64,000 bases of DNA from Rhodothermaceae bacterium bin80 (GTDB taxonomy: Bacteria > Bacteroidota > Rhodothermia > Rhodothermales > Bin80): assembly GCA_002238805.1 (NCBI GenBank), contig MPNB01000006.1, positions 1-64,000 of the forward strand, given 5' to 3'. Below are positions 53,641-62,462 of the stretch, piece by piece. Made by a program: the position numbers and the translations under genes. Position 1 is the stretch's first letter. Every line of letters starts with the position of its first letter. The notes below the pieces were generated by a model. That model searched no databases. It saw only the letters and a program-made list of their open reading frames with translations, and was not told where the DNA came from.

Positions 53641-53654
53641 TCCCAAATTTGGGA
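53641..53654. promoter_or_regulatory. Palindromic operator-like site before the aldolase
   Basis: TCCCAAATTTGGGA is a perfect 14-bp palindrome, 37 nt before the aldolase start codon and within the short intergenic region, followed by GTTTGTAATTTTCAC. Its position fits a repressor or activator site at the promoter. No regulator gene nearby points to its protein. Confidence 0.4.
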
Positions 53655-53691
53655 GTTTGTAATTTTCACAACCTAACCTACAAGTGCAACC

Positions 53692-54771
53692 ATGTCTGAA
53701 GTTCTGAGCACCAATACCGCTGCTATACTTGAAGATTCTGCAGAGAATCTCTTAACGCATAAGTGCGAAACCATCCCGCGCGAAAACCTGCATTTACCCG
53801 GCCCAAACTTTATAGATAACGTTTGGGCGGCGTCAGATCGCACCCCTCGCGTACTGCGTTCGCTCCAGACACTTTTCGATTCGGGCCGACTGGCCGGAAC
53901 AGGCTATGTGTCAATTCTTCCTGTTGACCAAGGGATTGAGCACGCTGCCGGTGCTTCCTTTGCCAAGAATCCCCTTTACTTCGATCCCGAGAATATAGTC
54001 CGTCTGGCTATCGAAGGGGGATGCAATGGAGTTGCCTCAACATATGGTGTACTGGGATCCATCGCGCGCAAGTATGCGCACAAGATCCCCTTCATCTTGA
54101 AATTTAACCACAACGAGCTGTTAAGCTATCCCAACTCACACGATCAGGTACCCTTTGCGAGCATCCAAAATGCTTGGGATATGGGTTGTGTTGGTGTAGG
54201 AGCCACAGTCTACTACGGCTCCGAAAACTCCAATCGCCAGCTACAGGAAGTTTCAGAAGCGTTTGCCCTTGCGCATGAGCTTGGCATGCTAACGATCCTG
54301 TGGTGCTACGTGCGTAACAGTGCCTTCAAGATTAATGGCGTCAACTACGAAGCCTCAGCGGACCTCACCGGGCAGGCCAATCACCTGGGTGTGACCATAG
54401 AAGCCGATATTATAAAACAAAAGCAACCCACTTCAAATGGAGGTTACGCTGCCCTGAATTATGGTAGTTCCAGCTATGGTAAGTTTGATGAACGTATTTA
54501 TACGCATCTGGCAAGCGACCATCCAATTGATCTGACCAGATATCAGATAGCCAACTGCTATATGGGACGTTGTGGGCTAATCAACTCCGGCGGTGCTTCA
54601 GGTTCGAACGACTTGCAGCAGGCGGTGAAAACTGCTGTCATCAACAAACGAGCCGGCGGAATGGGTCTGATCTCTGGACGCAAGGCCTTCCAACGCCCGA
54701 TGAAAGACGGGATTGGCATCCTTAATGCTATTCAAGATGTCTACCTTGACAAATCTGTAACCGTCGCATAG
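53692..54771 (+). CDS. fbaB: Class I fructose-bisphosphate aldolase
   Basis: 359 aa of the FbaB/DhnA class I aldolases. [45 protein letters not shown]-like [20 protein letters not shown] and the late [20 protein letters not shown] (phosphate-binding and Lys/Arg-containing loop) match the family. It cleaves fructose 1,6-bisphosphate in glycolysis or forms it in gluconeogenesis. The protein is about as long as the FbaB group and is cytoplasmic, without a signal. It is monocistronic, with a palindrome upstream. Confidence 0.9.
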   Translation: MSEVLSTNTAAILEDSAENLLTHKCETIPRENLHLPGPNFIDNVWAASDRTPRVLRSLQTLFDSGRLAGTGYVSILPVDQGIEHAAGASFAKNPLYFDPENIVRLAIEGGCNGVASTYGVLGSIARKYAHKIPFILKFNHNELLSYPNSHDQVPFASIQNAWDMGCVGVGATVYYGSENSNRQLQEVSEAFALAHELGMLTILWCYVRNSAFKINGVNYEASADLTGQANHLGVTIEADIIKQKQPTSNGGYAALNYGSSSYGKFDERIYTHLASDHPIDLTRYQIANCYMGRCGLINSGGASGSNDLQQAVKTAVINKRAGGMGLISGRKAFQRPMKDGIGILNAIQDVYLDKSVTVA

Positions 54772-54892
54772 GAGCCTGCTCAGCAGTAAACCCCCATTGA
54801 AAAGCTGCGAGGACTGATCCGTAAACCTCATTCTTCCAGTAGAAAAGCTCGAGAAAGCCTAGGTTCTTGGCCACCATCGGGTACCCACATAG

Positions 54893-54920
54893 GGCCCTGC
54901 CATTCCGAAATGGCAGGGCC
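54893..54920. terminator. Strong hairpin after the aldolase gene
   Basis: GGCCCTGCCATT, loop CCGA, AATGGCAGGGCC: a perfect 12-bp stem. It lacks a T tract, so it is either a factor-dependent terminator or an mRNA-stabilising hairpin. It lies 121 nt after the stop. Apart from it I see nothing in 54772-55092. Confidence 0.5.
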
Positions 54921-55092
54921 TGTGATGGCCCACTTGGCGTATGCAGCGATGTGTGCGCGTACACCCATATAACTATGCAGCGTCATTGCTTCGACTGCAA
55001 GCATGAATGACTATGCCACAGGTGGCCGCGACGGCGGAGCACCCGTAGCTTGATCCTGCATCCTGATACAACAAGAGCGGTGAGGAAACGAA

Positions 55093-55953
55093 TCAATTCA
55101 ACTCCTGCCGAACCACTTCTACCTGAGTGACAAGCTTGGAATCCAATGCGCCGCTGAATACGCCGCGTACCGGAGGAACATCGCCATAATCCCTCCCGGT
55201 TGCAACCCGGATGTGGCGCTCATCGCAGTCACCATCGTTGACGGGATCCACACCAAACCATCCTGCGTCCGGCAGCCAGCATTCAACCCACGCGTGACTC
55301 TCATTGTGTCCGCCAGCGATGCTGTCCGGTCCAAGGTATCCCGACACGTAACGCGAGGGAATGCCCCAGCTTCGCAATATTGAAATCATCACATGGGCAT
55401 AGTCCTGGCACACGCCCCTACCACCTTCAAGTATATGATCTATCGGCGACTGCGCTGAGGTGCTCCCGGGCGCGTAGACGAAGGCCACGCGTAGCGCCGC
55501 TTTAAGGTCTTGGATGCTGTTCAAGGGAGTGTTGCCTTTCTCTATCCCGAATTCCTTCATGAATCGCTTCAACGTAGCGGACGAAGGCCGTGCGAAGTGG
55601 CTGGGCTGGAGCATCATCCACTGTTGCGGGGTACATATGGCAGATTCGAGCGAGGTCCAGCTTAAGACACCTATGGATTCGGGCAGCGGAGGTTGGCTAA
55701 CTACATCAACCTCAGAGAATGCGCGGATATGGAGTTCGTGATGCAGACTGGGTCGGTCAAAAAAATGCCCCCGGTTACCATAAGGGCCGGTGAAAGCAAA
55801 GATAGATCCCCCTGGATCAGTGCCAAGCGAAAAGCTGCGGACCAATTGGTTAAGATTGCGAGCAGGTGCCAGAAAAAGCGTAATCACCGATCCAGTCACT
55901 GCACCTTCGTACGTGAATTTCAACTCGTGGCGTATTGTATAGCGAGCGGTCAT
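55093..55953 (-). CDS. Transglutaminase-like cysteine protease, last gene of ATP-grasp operon
   Basis: 286 aa from ATG 55953, which overlaps the alpha-E stop as ATGA. N-terminal bacterial transglutaminase-associated beta region (MTARYTIRHELKFTYEGAV), then the papain-like core: GGRGVCQDYAHVMISILRSW (catalytic Cys), ESHAWVECWLPDAGW (His) and VDPVND (Asp). The reading from 56022 is longer but lies inside the previous gene. In operons with circularly permuted ATP-grasp and alpha-E genes this family is thought to process a peptide or amide product. Confidence 0.85.
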   Translation of the reverse strand: MTARYTIRHELKFTYEGAVTGSVITLFLAPARNLNQLVRSFSLGTDPGGSIFAFTGPYGNRGHFFDRPSLHHELHIRAFSEVDVVSQPPLPESIGVLSWTSLESAICTPQQWMMLQPSHFARPSSATLKRFMKEFGIEKGNTPLNSIQDLKAALRVAFVYAPGSTSAQSPIDHILEGGRGVCQDYAHVMISILRSWGIPSRYVSGYLGPDSIAGGHNESHAWVECWLPDAGWFGVDPVNDGDCDERHIRVATGRDYGDVPPVRGVFSGALDSKLVTQVEVVRQELN

Positions 55954-56918
55954 GACGGTAGCCCCCGCTCCAAGGGATAATCCACGTATTCTGAGATGAT
56001 GAGGTTGTGCAGCATACGGCATTCCTCAGCAAAGCCTGCCAAGAAATCCCGTGTATCCACATGCTCGGCAGACGCCTGCAAGTCGGTCTCGATTGCGGCT
56101 GCCAGGCGCAATGCGTGGCGGTGAGGCGCTCTTAGCGGATACCGCCCACCCGCCGGATCTATACCCGACAGCAAGGACTGAACGCGCCGGATCGCGAAAT
56201 TCAAGGAACACGGAATCTCAGGATTGGATAGTAGGAATGCCAGTGCATGTGCAGGCCGAATCACCATTGAGTGCGTTCGGCAGTATGCCTCGTAGGCAGC
56301 GCACACCTCTAACAGTCCTGTCCACATTTGAGAATCCCCATTTGAAGGACGAGACCACGCTTGCAATAGGGCTGTCTGATGCTGCAGCCGTTCAACAAAG
56401 CGGCCCAACACAAGGAACCGCCAAGCATCGTCCCTTGACATCCTGGCTTCAATGATGCCGGACAAAAGCCGCAGTCGGTCTATGACTCCTGCCGGTAGCC
56501 TGTTGGGCCCTCGAGCCCAATACTCCGCAAAGTCGCAGTCTCTGAGCCAGAAAAAGCCGTCGTTGAGACATGTCCAAGCCCGGACCGGTAGCCACGGACG
56601 AAGCTGCTTGGCATTATCGCGTGCGTTGGTCCAACTCTGGATGATGGCATCCGGGTTTGCGGGGTCCTCAATCAGGTGAGCAGCAAGTGCAAAGGCATCG
56701 GCAACCAAAAAGGCTTCTGCGTCGTCAGTAACCGTGGGAGATACTGGAGGCGGCTGTCCAAGTGCCGCATACAAGACCTGCCAGCCGTGTGCCAGCACGT
56801 CAACAGGAGTATCGACTAGGCGTGCAAGATGATAGTCCAACAGACGCGCCGTGTGCTCAGCACGCTCGAAATATCGACCCATCCAGTAAAAATCCGCAGC
56901 GGCTCTAGCCAGCATCAT
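55950..56918 (-). CDS. Alpha-E domain protein
   Basis: 322 aa, the normal length of alpha-E (DUF403). It begins MLARAAADFYWMGRYFERAE and continues with HTARLLDYHLARLVD, ending with helical blocks (RRVQSLLSGIDPAGGRY). Alpha-E proteins accompany circularly permuted ATP-grasp enzymes in presumed peptide-bond-forming operons. The fold is all-helical and of unsettled catalytic role. Four-nt overlaps on both sides (ATGA) tie it to its neighbours. Confidence 0.85.
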   Translation of the reverse strand: MMLARAAADFYWMGRYFERAEHTARLLDYHLARLVDTPVDVLAHGWQVLYAALGQPPPVSPTVTDDAEAFLVADAFALAAHLIEDPANPDAIIQSWTNARDNAKQLRPWLPVRAWTCLNDGFFWLRDCDFAEYWARGPNRLPAGVIDRLRLLSGIIEARMSRDDAWRFLVLGRFVERLQHQTALLQAWSRPSNGDSQMWTGLLEVCAAYEAYCRTHSMVIRPAHALAFLLSNPEIPCSLNFAIRRVQSLLSGIDPAGGRYPLRAPHRHALRLAAAIETDLQASAEHVDTRDFLAGFAEECRMLHNLIISEYVDYPLERGLPS

Positions 56919-58486
56919 GTATTTCTTTCCTCCTCGTTAATAATCCACAAGTCCTTGCAGCCTCCGCCCTGACTCGAGTTAACGACCAGACTTCCCCGGC
57001 GAAGCGCGACGCGGCAGAGCCCCCCCGGCGCTATCCAGGTGTCTTTTCTTCCTTGCAGCACAAAGGGGCGGACATCCACATGGCGTGGCTCCAGCTTTCC
57101 GTCGGTAAAGCACGCTGCACGGGAAAGTGCAAGCGTTGGCTGGGAAATGAAATTCGCCGGGTCGCTTCGCAGCCGCTCGGCAAAATCCCTTATCTCCTTT
57201 GCCGATGCATGTGGTCCGACCAACATCCCGTACCCCCCGGATCCCCCGACCTCCTTCACAACCAATTTGTCAAGATTTTCCAGTGTATAATTTAACCCCT
57301 CAGTGGTCCGGCAGAGGTAAGTCTCAACATTAGCAAGAATCGGATCCTCGGAAAGAAAGTATCGAATGAGGTCGGGTACGTAGGCATAAAGCGCCTTGTC
57401 ATCGGCCACGCCGGTACCAGGAGCATTGGCGATTACAACGTTGCCCGCCCTGTATGCATGGAATAGGCCTGGTACACCCAAGAGGGAATCACTACGAAAA
57501 GTCACCGGATCCAGAAAGTCGTCGTCTACCCTTCGGTAGATCACATCAATTCTCTTAAGCCCGGCGACAGTTCGCATGAATACCAAACCGTCATGTACGA
57601 CCAAGTCGCGTCCTTCAACGAGCTCGGCTCCCATCTCGCCCGCGAGAAAGGCATGTTCGTAGTACGCTGAATTATACCGGCCGGGAGTCAGTACTGCTAC
57701 CCGCGGCATCTGTGTCCAAGTCACGAGTGAGGCCAACTGTGAATAAAGTCGCTCCGGATATGGAAGGACCTCCCGCACATTATGTGCCCGGTACAGTCGT
57801 GGCATTGCCTGCTTTATCGCAGCACGACAGGCGAGCATGTAAGAGACTCCGGACGGCACACGGAGATTATCCTCGAGGACGGCAAATCCATCGAGGGTAC
57901 GAACTATATCGGTGCCGCAAACGGACACGTAAGCATCGTGGGGGACCTTTGTGCCCAGCATCTCCATGCGGTACTGAGGACATCCCAGAACCAATTCATG
58001 GGGCACGATACCGTCGCGCAACGACCACCCTTCATGGTAAATATCCTTCAGAAACAGGTTGAGCGCGTGCAGGCGTTGTCGGAGCCCCCGGTCAATATGG
58101 TCCCATTCAGAAGCAGTCAGGATCCGCGGCACACAGTCGATAGGAATAATTTGTTCGGTGGCTTCTCCTGTACCGATGACAGTGAAGGTGATCCCCTCGT
58201 GAAGGAATTGCCGCCGAACGCCGTCCTGAAGCTGCATCAACTGCTCCGGGGTGGCGTTGTTAAGTGCCGTGCCTAGTCGCTCCGTTGCCATCCGCAACGT
58301 CCCATCGCTGCGAAACATCTCGTCGCGAAAACGGCTGTCTATCGCATAATGGGTAAAAGCTCCTGTTCCAGCAACAGCGGGGCTAGCTGCGCTTGGCCTT
58401 GCGCGATCGAACGATAGGTGCGCCGTGGTACTCAAACCACCGGGGCTTGATGTGGGTGCCGTCACTGGGGTATCTGTTTTCGACAC
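56915..58486 (-). CDS. Circularly permuted ATP-grasp protein (CPATPase type 2)
   Basis: 523 aa of the DUF404/DUF407 circularly permuted ATP-grasp family, the first gene of a three-gene operon with alpha-E and transglutaminase. Motifs include PYPERLYSQLASLVTWTQMP, RIDVIYRRVDDDFLDPVTFR, VVIANAPGTGVADDKALYAY and VVKEVGGSGGYGMLVGPHA. These enzymes are predicted amide or peptide ligases that activate a carboxylate with ATP. It would act in the cytoplasm, and the product is unknown. The N-terminal 55 residues are a low-complexity extension. 348 bp of unclassified sequence separate it from the divergent AAA gene. Confidence 0.85.
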   Translation of the reverse strand: MSKTDTPVTAPTSSPGGLSTTAHLSFDRARPSAASPAVAGTGAFTHYAIDSRFRDEMFRSDGTLRMATERLGTALNNATPEQLMQLQDGVRRQFLHEGITFTVIGTGEATEQIIPIDCVPRILTASEWDHIDRGLRQRLHALNLFLKDIYHEGWSLRDGIVPHELVLGCPQYRMEMLGTKVPHDAYVSVCGTDIVRTLDGFAVLEDNLRVPSGVSYMLACRAAIKQAMPRLYRAHNVREVLPYPERLYSQLASLVTWTQMPRVAVLTPGRYNSAYYEHAFLAGEMGAELVEGRDLVVHDGLVFMRTVAGLKRIDVIYRRVDDDFLDPVTFRSDSLLGVPGLFHAYRAGNVVIANAPGTGVADDKALYAYVPDLIRYFLSEDPILANVETYLCRTTEGLNYTLENLDKLVVKEVGGSGGYGMLVGPHASAKEIRDFAERLRSDPANFISQPTLALSRAACFTDGKLEPRHVDVRPFVLQGRKDTWIAPGGLCRVALRRGSLVVNSSQGGGCKDLWIINEEERNT

Positions 58487-58834
58487 AATCTCACGTTCTT
58501 GCGGAGGTTACCTCTTTGTTATTCGGCTAGTCGGCGCTAGGTTCCCCTAATTTAGCCATTTCGGTGTGGCACATTTCTGAATCCCTCTGAACCAGTTAAA
58601 GGTGACACAAGATGTTAAACCAGGATTGACAAATCCGTTGATCTTATCTTAGACCGCCGACGGAACAGACCCGCAAGAATGCTTGATTCTGGACGGTCTG
58701 TTGGGTACACTGAATCCGTTCCAGATAGTGAACGCCTTTGGACAGTCGATCATGTAACAATTGACGCGCTGGACGGTAGTGTATCCTTGACGGTTGGGAA
58801 CCGTACCAAGGCCTTAGACTCATAAGGGTATTAA
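58487..58834. other. Divergent intergenic region
   Basis: No gene seen. It should carry the promoters of the ATP-grasp operon (leftward) and the AAA+ gene (rightward). I could not assign a clear consensus. Confidence 0.35.
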
Positions 58835-60601
58835 ATGCAGACAGGACAGAAATCGGACCTCGACCAACACACGTCGCATTTGCCGCGGTGGGCCCGAACA
58901 CTTGCTAGAAAATATTTCACCAAAACGCTATCCCAGTTTGTCCTCCACGGCAACGTCCGAGACCTCGTTCGATATGAAAAGCCTGGTTCAGGCCGGATAA
59001 ACTATATAGGCCTGACGCACTTCCTAGAGAAGGAATTATTTGCCGCCAGAGATATCGTGCTGTTTTATGACCGGGCAGCTGGGATTCATTTCCTGGATCA
59101 TCAGGATGCGCAAAAAGATTTCAACCTTGCGGTGACCGGATATGACAGCGCGTTTGGGACTGAGTACGCCAGTAAACGCCCTCGAAGTCCTTCTCAGGTA
59201 CTCCCGCTTTTGGATAATTACTTCCGTTTACGCTTACGCTCAGGTAAAAGAATCGCCTGCATCATTGACTATGCGGAAACGGTCATCCCCATGGCTGAAG
59301 CGTCAATGTACTCGGCCGAAGATCGCAGCGCCTTGATCAGCCTGCAGCGCTGGGCGCATGATCCACTGTTCTTACGGCATGATTTTACCGTCTGTTTGAT
59401 TGCGGAAAACCTGAATGATCTCAATCAACAACATGTGCAGAGCCCTTGGACCGCAGAAATAAATATCCCGCTGCCCAACGAGAAAGAGCGTCTCGCCTTT
59501 GCCCGGTGGTCTATTGAAGGCCGGGAATCGCTCTTTGATCAATATTCTGATCTGGGTCACAAACACTTGGCGCAGCACACCCCCGGTCTTGGGTACACGC
59601 AGTTACGTACGATTCTGGCGGATACGCTGGAAAACAAAACGCATCTCAGCTTCGAACATATGTCAACCCTCAAGAAGTCCCTGATTGAGGAAGCCGCATT
59701 CGGGATGCTGGAATTTGTGGAATCCAAAAACGGATTGGATGATGTAGCCGGGCATTCGGAAGCCAAAGCTCACTTGCGCCAGGCAGCCTATGCCCTGCGT
59801 CACAGAATACACGATGTGATGCCAATGGGATATCTGGTGAGCGGACCGGTCGGCACCGGAAAAACATTCCTGATCACATGTTTTGCCAACGAAATTGGCA
59901 TTCCTATGGTTAAGCTGAAAAATTTCCGCTCTCAGTGGCAGGGGCAGACCGAGGGCAACCTGGAGCGGATATTGCACCTTCTGGAAGCCATGCCACCCGT
60001 GGCGGTCATGATTGACGAAGCCGATGCTGCACTGGGCAATCGTAGCGCAGAGGGGGACTCAGGAGTATCCAAACGTGTCTTCGGGCAGATTGCATCTTTC
60101 ATGAGCAAGCCGGAACACCGTGGACGAATCATTTTCTTCCTGATCACTGCACGGCCTGATCTAATGCCGATAGACCTTAAGCGACAAGGCCGTGCGGAGG
60201 AGCACCTTGCACTCTTTTATCCCTCCACACCGGAAGACCGACTCGAACTTCTTCAAGTTATGATGCGCAGAACCGGCATCAGTCTTCCAGAGAAAGATAT
60301 ACCCCCGGCACTGCTGAATGGAAACACAATCTACAGTGGCGCAGATATGGAAGCACTCTTGACCCGTGCAAAATTTCATGCCGCGGCAATCAATGAGGAT
60401 CCAAGCGCGGTTACAGCAGAAATTCTGACATCCGTTGTCGAAGATTTTGTGCCACCAGCAAACAGCAAGGAGAAAGAATTACAGACATTGGTTGCCATTC
60501 TGGAAAGTACTAGCAAAAAATCCCTTCCCGAAATGTACAGATCAATGGATCGCACGAAAATTGTTCGACGCGTAAATGAACTGAAAATGCAGGTCGTGTA
60601 A
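58835..60601 (+). CDS. AAA+ ATPase with tandem AAA domains
   Basis: 588 aa. The first half (about 70-290) looks like a degenerate AAA domain: IACIIDYAETVIPMAEASMY resembles a Walker B, followed by VCLIAENLNDLNQQ and a basic helix, but no P-loop is seen. The second half (300-530) is canonical: Walker A GPVGTGKTFLI (336-346), AVMIDEADAALGNRS as Walker B near 391 and FLITARPDLMPIDLKRQGR with the sensor/arginine region. It may form hexamers and remodel proteins or membranes. No partner gene is evident. The amidohydrolase gene starts 69 nt downstream on the same strand. Confidence 0.75.
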   Translation: MQTGQKSDLDQHTSHLPRWARTLARKYFTKTLSQFVLHGNVRDLVRYEKPGSGRINYIGLTHFLEKELFAARDIVLFYDRAAGIHFLDHQDAQKDFNLAVTGYDSAFGTEYASKRPRSPSQVLPLLDNYFRLRLRSGKRIACIIDYAETVIPMAEASMYSAEDRSALISLQRWAHDPLFLRHDFTVCLIAENLNDLNQQHVQSPWTAEINIPLPNEKERLAFARWSIEGRESLFDQYSDLGHKHLAQHTPGLGYTQLRTILADTLENKTHLSFEHMSTLKKSLIEEAAFGMLEFVESKNGLDDVAGHSEAKAHLRQAAYALRHRIHDVMPMGYLVSGPVGTGKTFLITCFANEIGIPMVKLKNFRSQWQGQTEGNLERILHLLEAMPPVAVMIDEADAALGNRSAEGDSGVSKRVFGQIASFMSKPEHRGRIIFFLITARPDLMPIDLKRQGRAEEHLALFYPSTPEDRLELLQVMMRRTGISLPEKDIPPALLNGNTIYSGADMEALLTRAKFHAAAINEDPSAVTAEILTSVVEDFVPPANSKEKELQTLVAILESTSKKSLPEMYRSMDRTKIVRRVNELKMQVV

Positions 60602-60670
60602 TAGCATCAGTGGAAATACTTCTCCGTGGTTCACTATCTTCCTAGTCCCATATTTGTCCGCACCCTAATC

Positions 60671-62458
60671 ATGCGTGTTCATCGCCGAATCATAATTGCT
60701 GTCCTTTCGTGTGCTGTACTGCTCGGCACATCTGTAAGGGCCCAGGTAAACAGCGGAGAGTCCATCCCGGACGTAACCCGCACGATTGTGCTTACCAATG
60801 CCCGCGTAGTTCAGGCTCCTGGGCAAATTCAGGAACGAACCAACGTGATCATTCGGGATGGCCTAATCACCACCATTGCCCCGGACGCAGCTATACCTTT
60901 TGATGCCATAGAAATATCCGCCGACTCTTTAACGGTCTATGCCGGTTTCATTGATGGACTCTCCCATACTGGCATTCCTGAGCCAAAAGAACAACCTAAC
61001 CGGGAGCGACCTGACAACCCTGCTTATCCACCGGATGAAGAAGCCGGGATTCAACCACAGCAGGACGTGCGCAATCTGCTTGATCCAAAGGATAAGCGCA
61101 TCACTGCCATGCGAGAAGCCGGCTTCACGGCTGCGCATGTCGTTCCAAGAGGACGTATGCTGCCCGGCGTTGGTGCAATCATCCTTTTAGCCGGTGACGA
61201 TGCCAATGAGATGGTCTATCGTGGAGAAACCGCCTTGTATGCGCAACTCGCTGGAGCACGCAGAATGTACCCCGGTACAGACATGGCTGTCATCGCCAAA
61301 CTGCGCCAGTTATACCGGGAAGCAGCACGACGCCAGAAGATCGAACAGCTGTATGCCGAAAATCCAGCCGGCCTGGAACGTCCACAGTACGATCCGGTGC
61401 TCTACGCAATGTTTCCGGTGCTGGATGGCGATAGACCAATCTTCTTTAACACAGAGAGTGTATTGGATTTGCACCGTGTGTTAGCCGTCCAACAGGAACT
61501 GGGCTTCCCGATGGTGCTCACCGGATTAACGCAAAGCTTTGATGCTGTCGATAAACTGAAATCAGCAAACCTGCCTATCCTGCTGACACTGGAACTACCA
61601 AAAGAGCCCGAGAACAGCGAGCAAGAACAACCATCGGATTCCACAGAAGCCGCACCTACCGACGCTGCTGCGGAACTGCCCCAGATTGCAGAGCCAAGCT
61701 ATAACGCAGACTTTCGTGTAACCTCTTTGGCCGATGTTGCAGCAGAGAAAGAAAATCTGGAAGCCCGACGAGAAATGGCCTATAAGGCACATGTCGGCAA
61801 TGCCGGTATGCTTGAATCCGAGGGGCTGACCTTTGGTTTTTCAACGGGAAGCGCAAAACCAGGTGATCTGTTGGGGAACGTGCGAAAAATGGTCGAGGAG
61901 GGTCTATCCGAAGATGCTGCCCTGGCAGCCCTCACCACAACGCCCGCTCAAATTCTCGGACTTACATCGAGCATGGGAACCGTTGAAGAAGGGAAACTCG
62001 GAAACCTTGTAGTAACAAAAGGCTCGATCTTCGACGAAAAAGGAGAGATTCGATACGTCTTTGTGGATGGCCGAAAATATGAGATCGAACCGCCAAAAAA
62101 ACGCTCTGAAAAAACCGCCGATGCCGACGTGAACCCTGCAGGAACGTGGAGCATAACCATCTCCACACCGGGTGGCGATATGGGTGGAACACTAACCATT
62201 GAGGGTTCAGATGACGACTGGTCAGGTAGCCTGAGCGTTGAGATTGAGCCAGGAGCACTTCCACTTGAATACATTGTTCTGGACGGCAACGAGCTGACCT
62301 TCTCATTTGATGTACCCGATATGGGGACTGCTGAATCTTCACTGATCTTGGACGGCGAATCATTGAATGGGTCTTTTGAAGTACCAGGGTTGGGTAATGC
62401 AACCGTATCCGGTACGCGGACATCGGGTCCAGAAATGTCTACACAACACAATTATTAA
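60671..62458 (+). CDS. Secreted amidohydrolase-like protein, probable catalytic loss
   Basis: 595 aa from ATG 60671, which begins an export signal (IIIAVLSCAVLLGTSVRAQ). The amidohydrolase front is recognisable (TIVLTNARVVQAPGQIQE, YAGFIDGLSHTGIPEPKEQP). The usual His-x-His metal pair after the first beta strand is replaced by LSHTG (one His), and later metal ligands are not evident. Residues about 490-590 form a lipocalin-like beta domain (GTWSITISTPGGDMGGTLTI). Related secreted proteins exist in Bacteroidota as partners of intact amidohydrolases. Two more follow at 5 and 3 nt spacing, so all three form one transcript. Confidence 0.75.
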   Translation: MRVHRRIIIAVLSCAVLLGTSVRAQVNSGESIPDVTRTIVLTNARVVQAPGQIQERTNVIIRDGLITTIAPDAAIPFDAIEISADSLTVYAGFIDGLSHTGIPEPKEQPNRERPDNPAYPPDEEAGIQPQQDVRNLLDPKDKRITAMREAGFTAAHVVPRGRMLPGVGAIILLAGDDANEMVYRGETALYAQLAGARRMYPGTDMAVIAKLRQLYREAARRQKIEQLYAENPAGLERPQYDPVLYAMFPVLDGDRPIFFNTESVLDLHRVLAVQQELGFPMVLTGLTQSFDAVDKLKSANLPILLTLELPKEPENSEQEQPSDSTEAAPTDAAAELPQIAEPSYNADFRVTSLADVAAEKENLEARREMAYKAHVGNAGMLESEGLTFGFSTGSAKPGDLLGNVRKMVEEGLSEDAALAALTTTPAQILGLTSSMGTVEEGKLGNLVVTKGSIFDEKGEIRYVFVDGRKYEIEPPKKRSEKTADADVNPAGTWSITISTPGGDMGGTLTIEGSDDDWSGSLSVEIEPGALPLEYIVLDGNELTFSFDVPDMGTAESSLILDGESLNGSFEVPGLGNATVSGTRTSGPEMSTQHNY

Positions 62459-62462
62459 TGCA

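Noticed and set aside
57782-58276. 164-aa plus-strand frame inside the ATP-grasp gene
   Set aside because: Antisense to strongly conserved ATP-grasp motifs.
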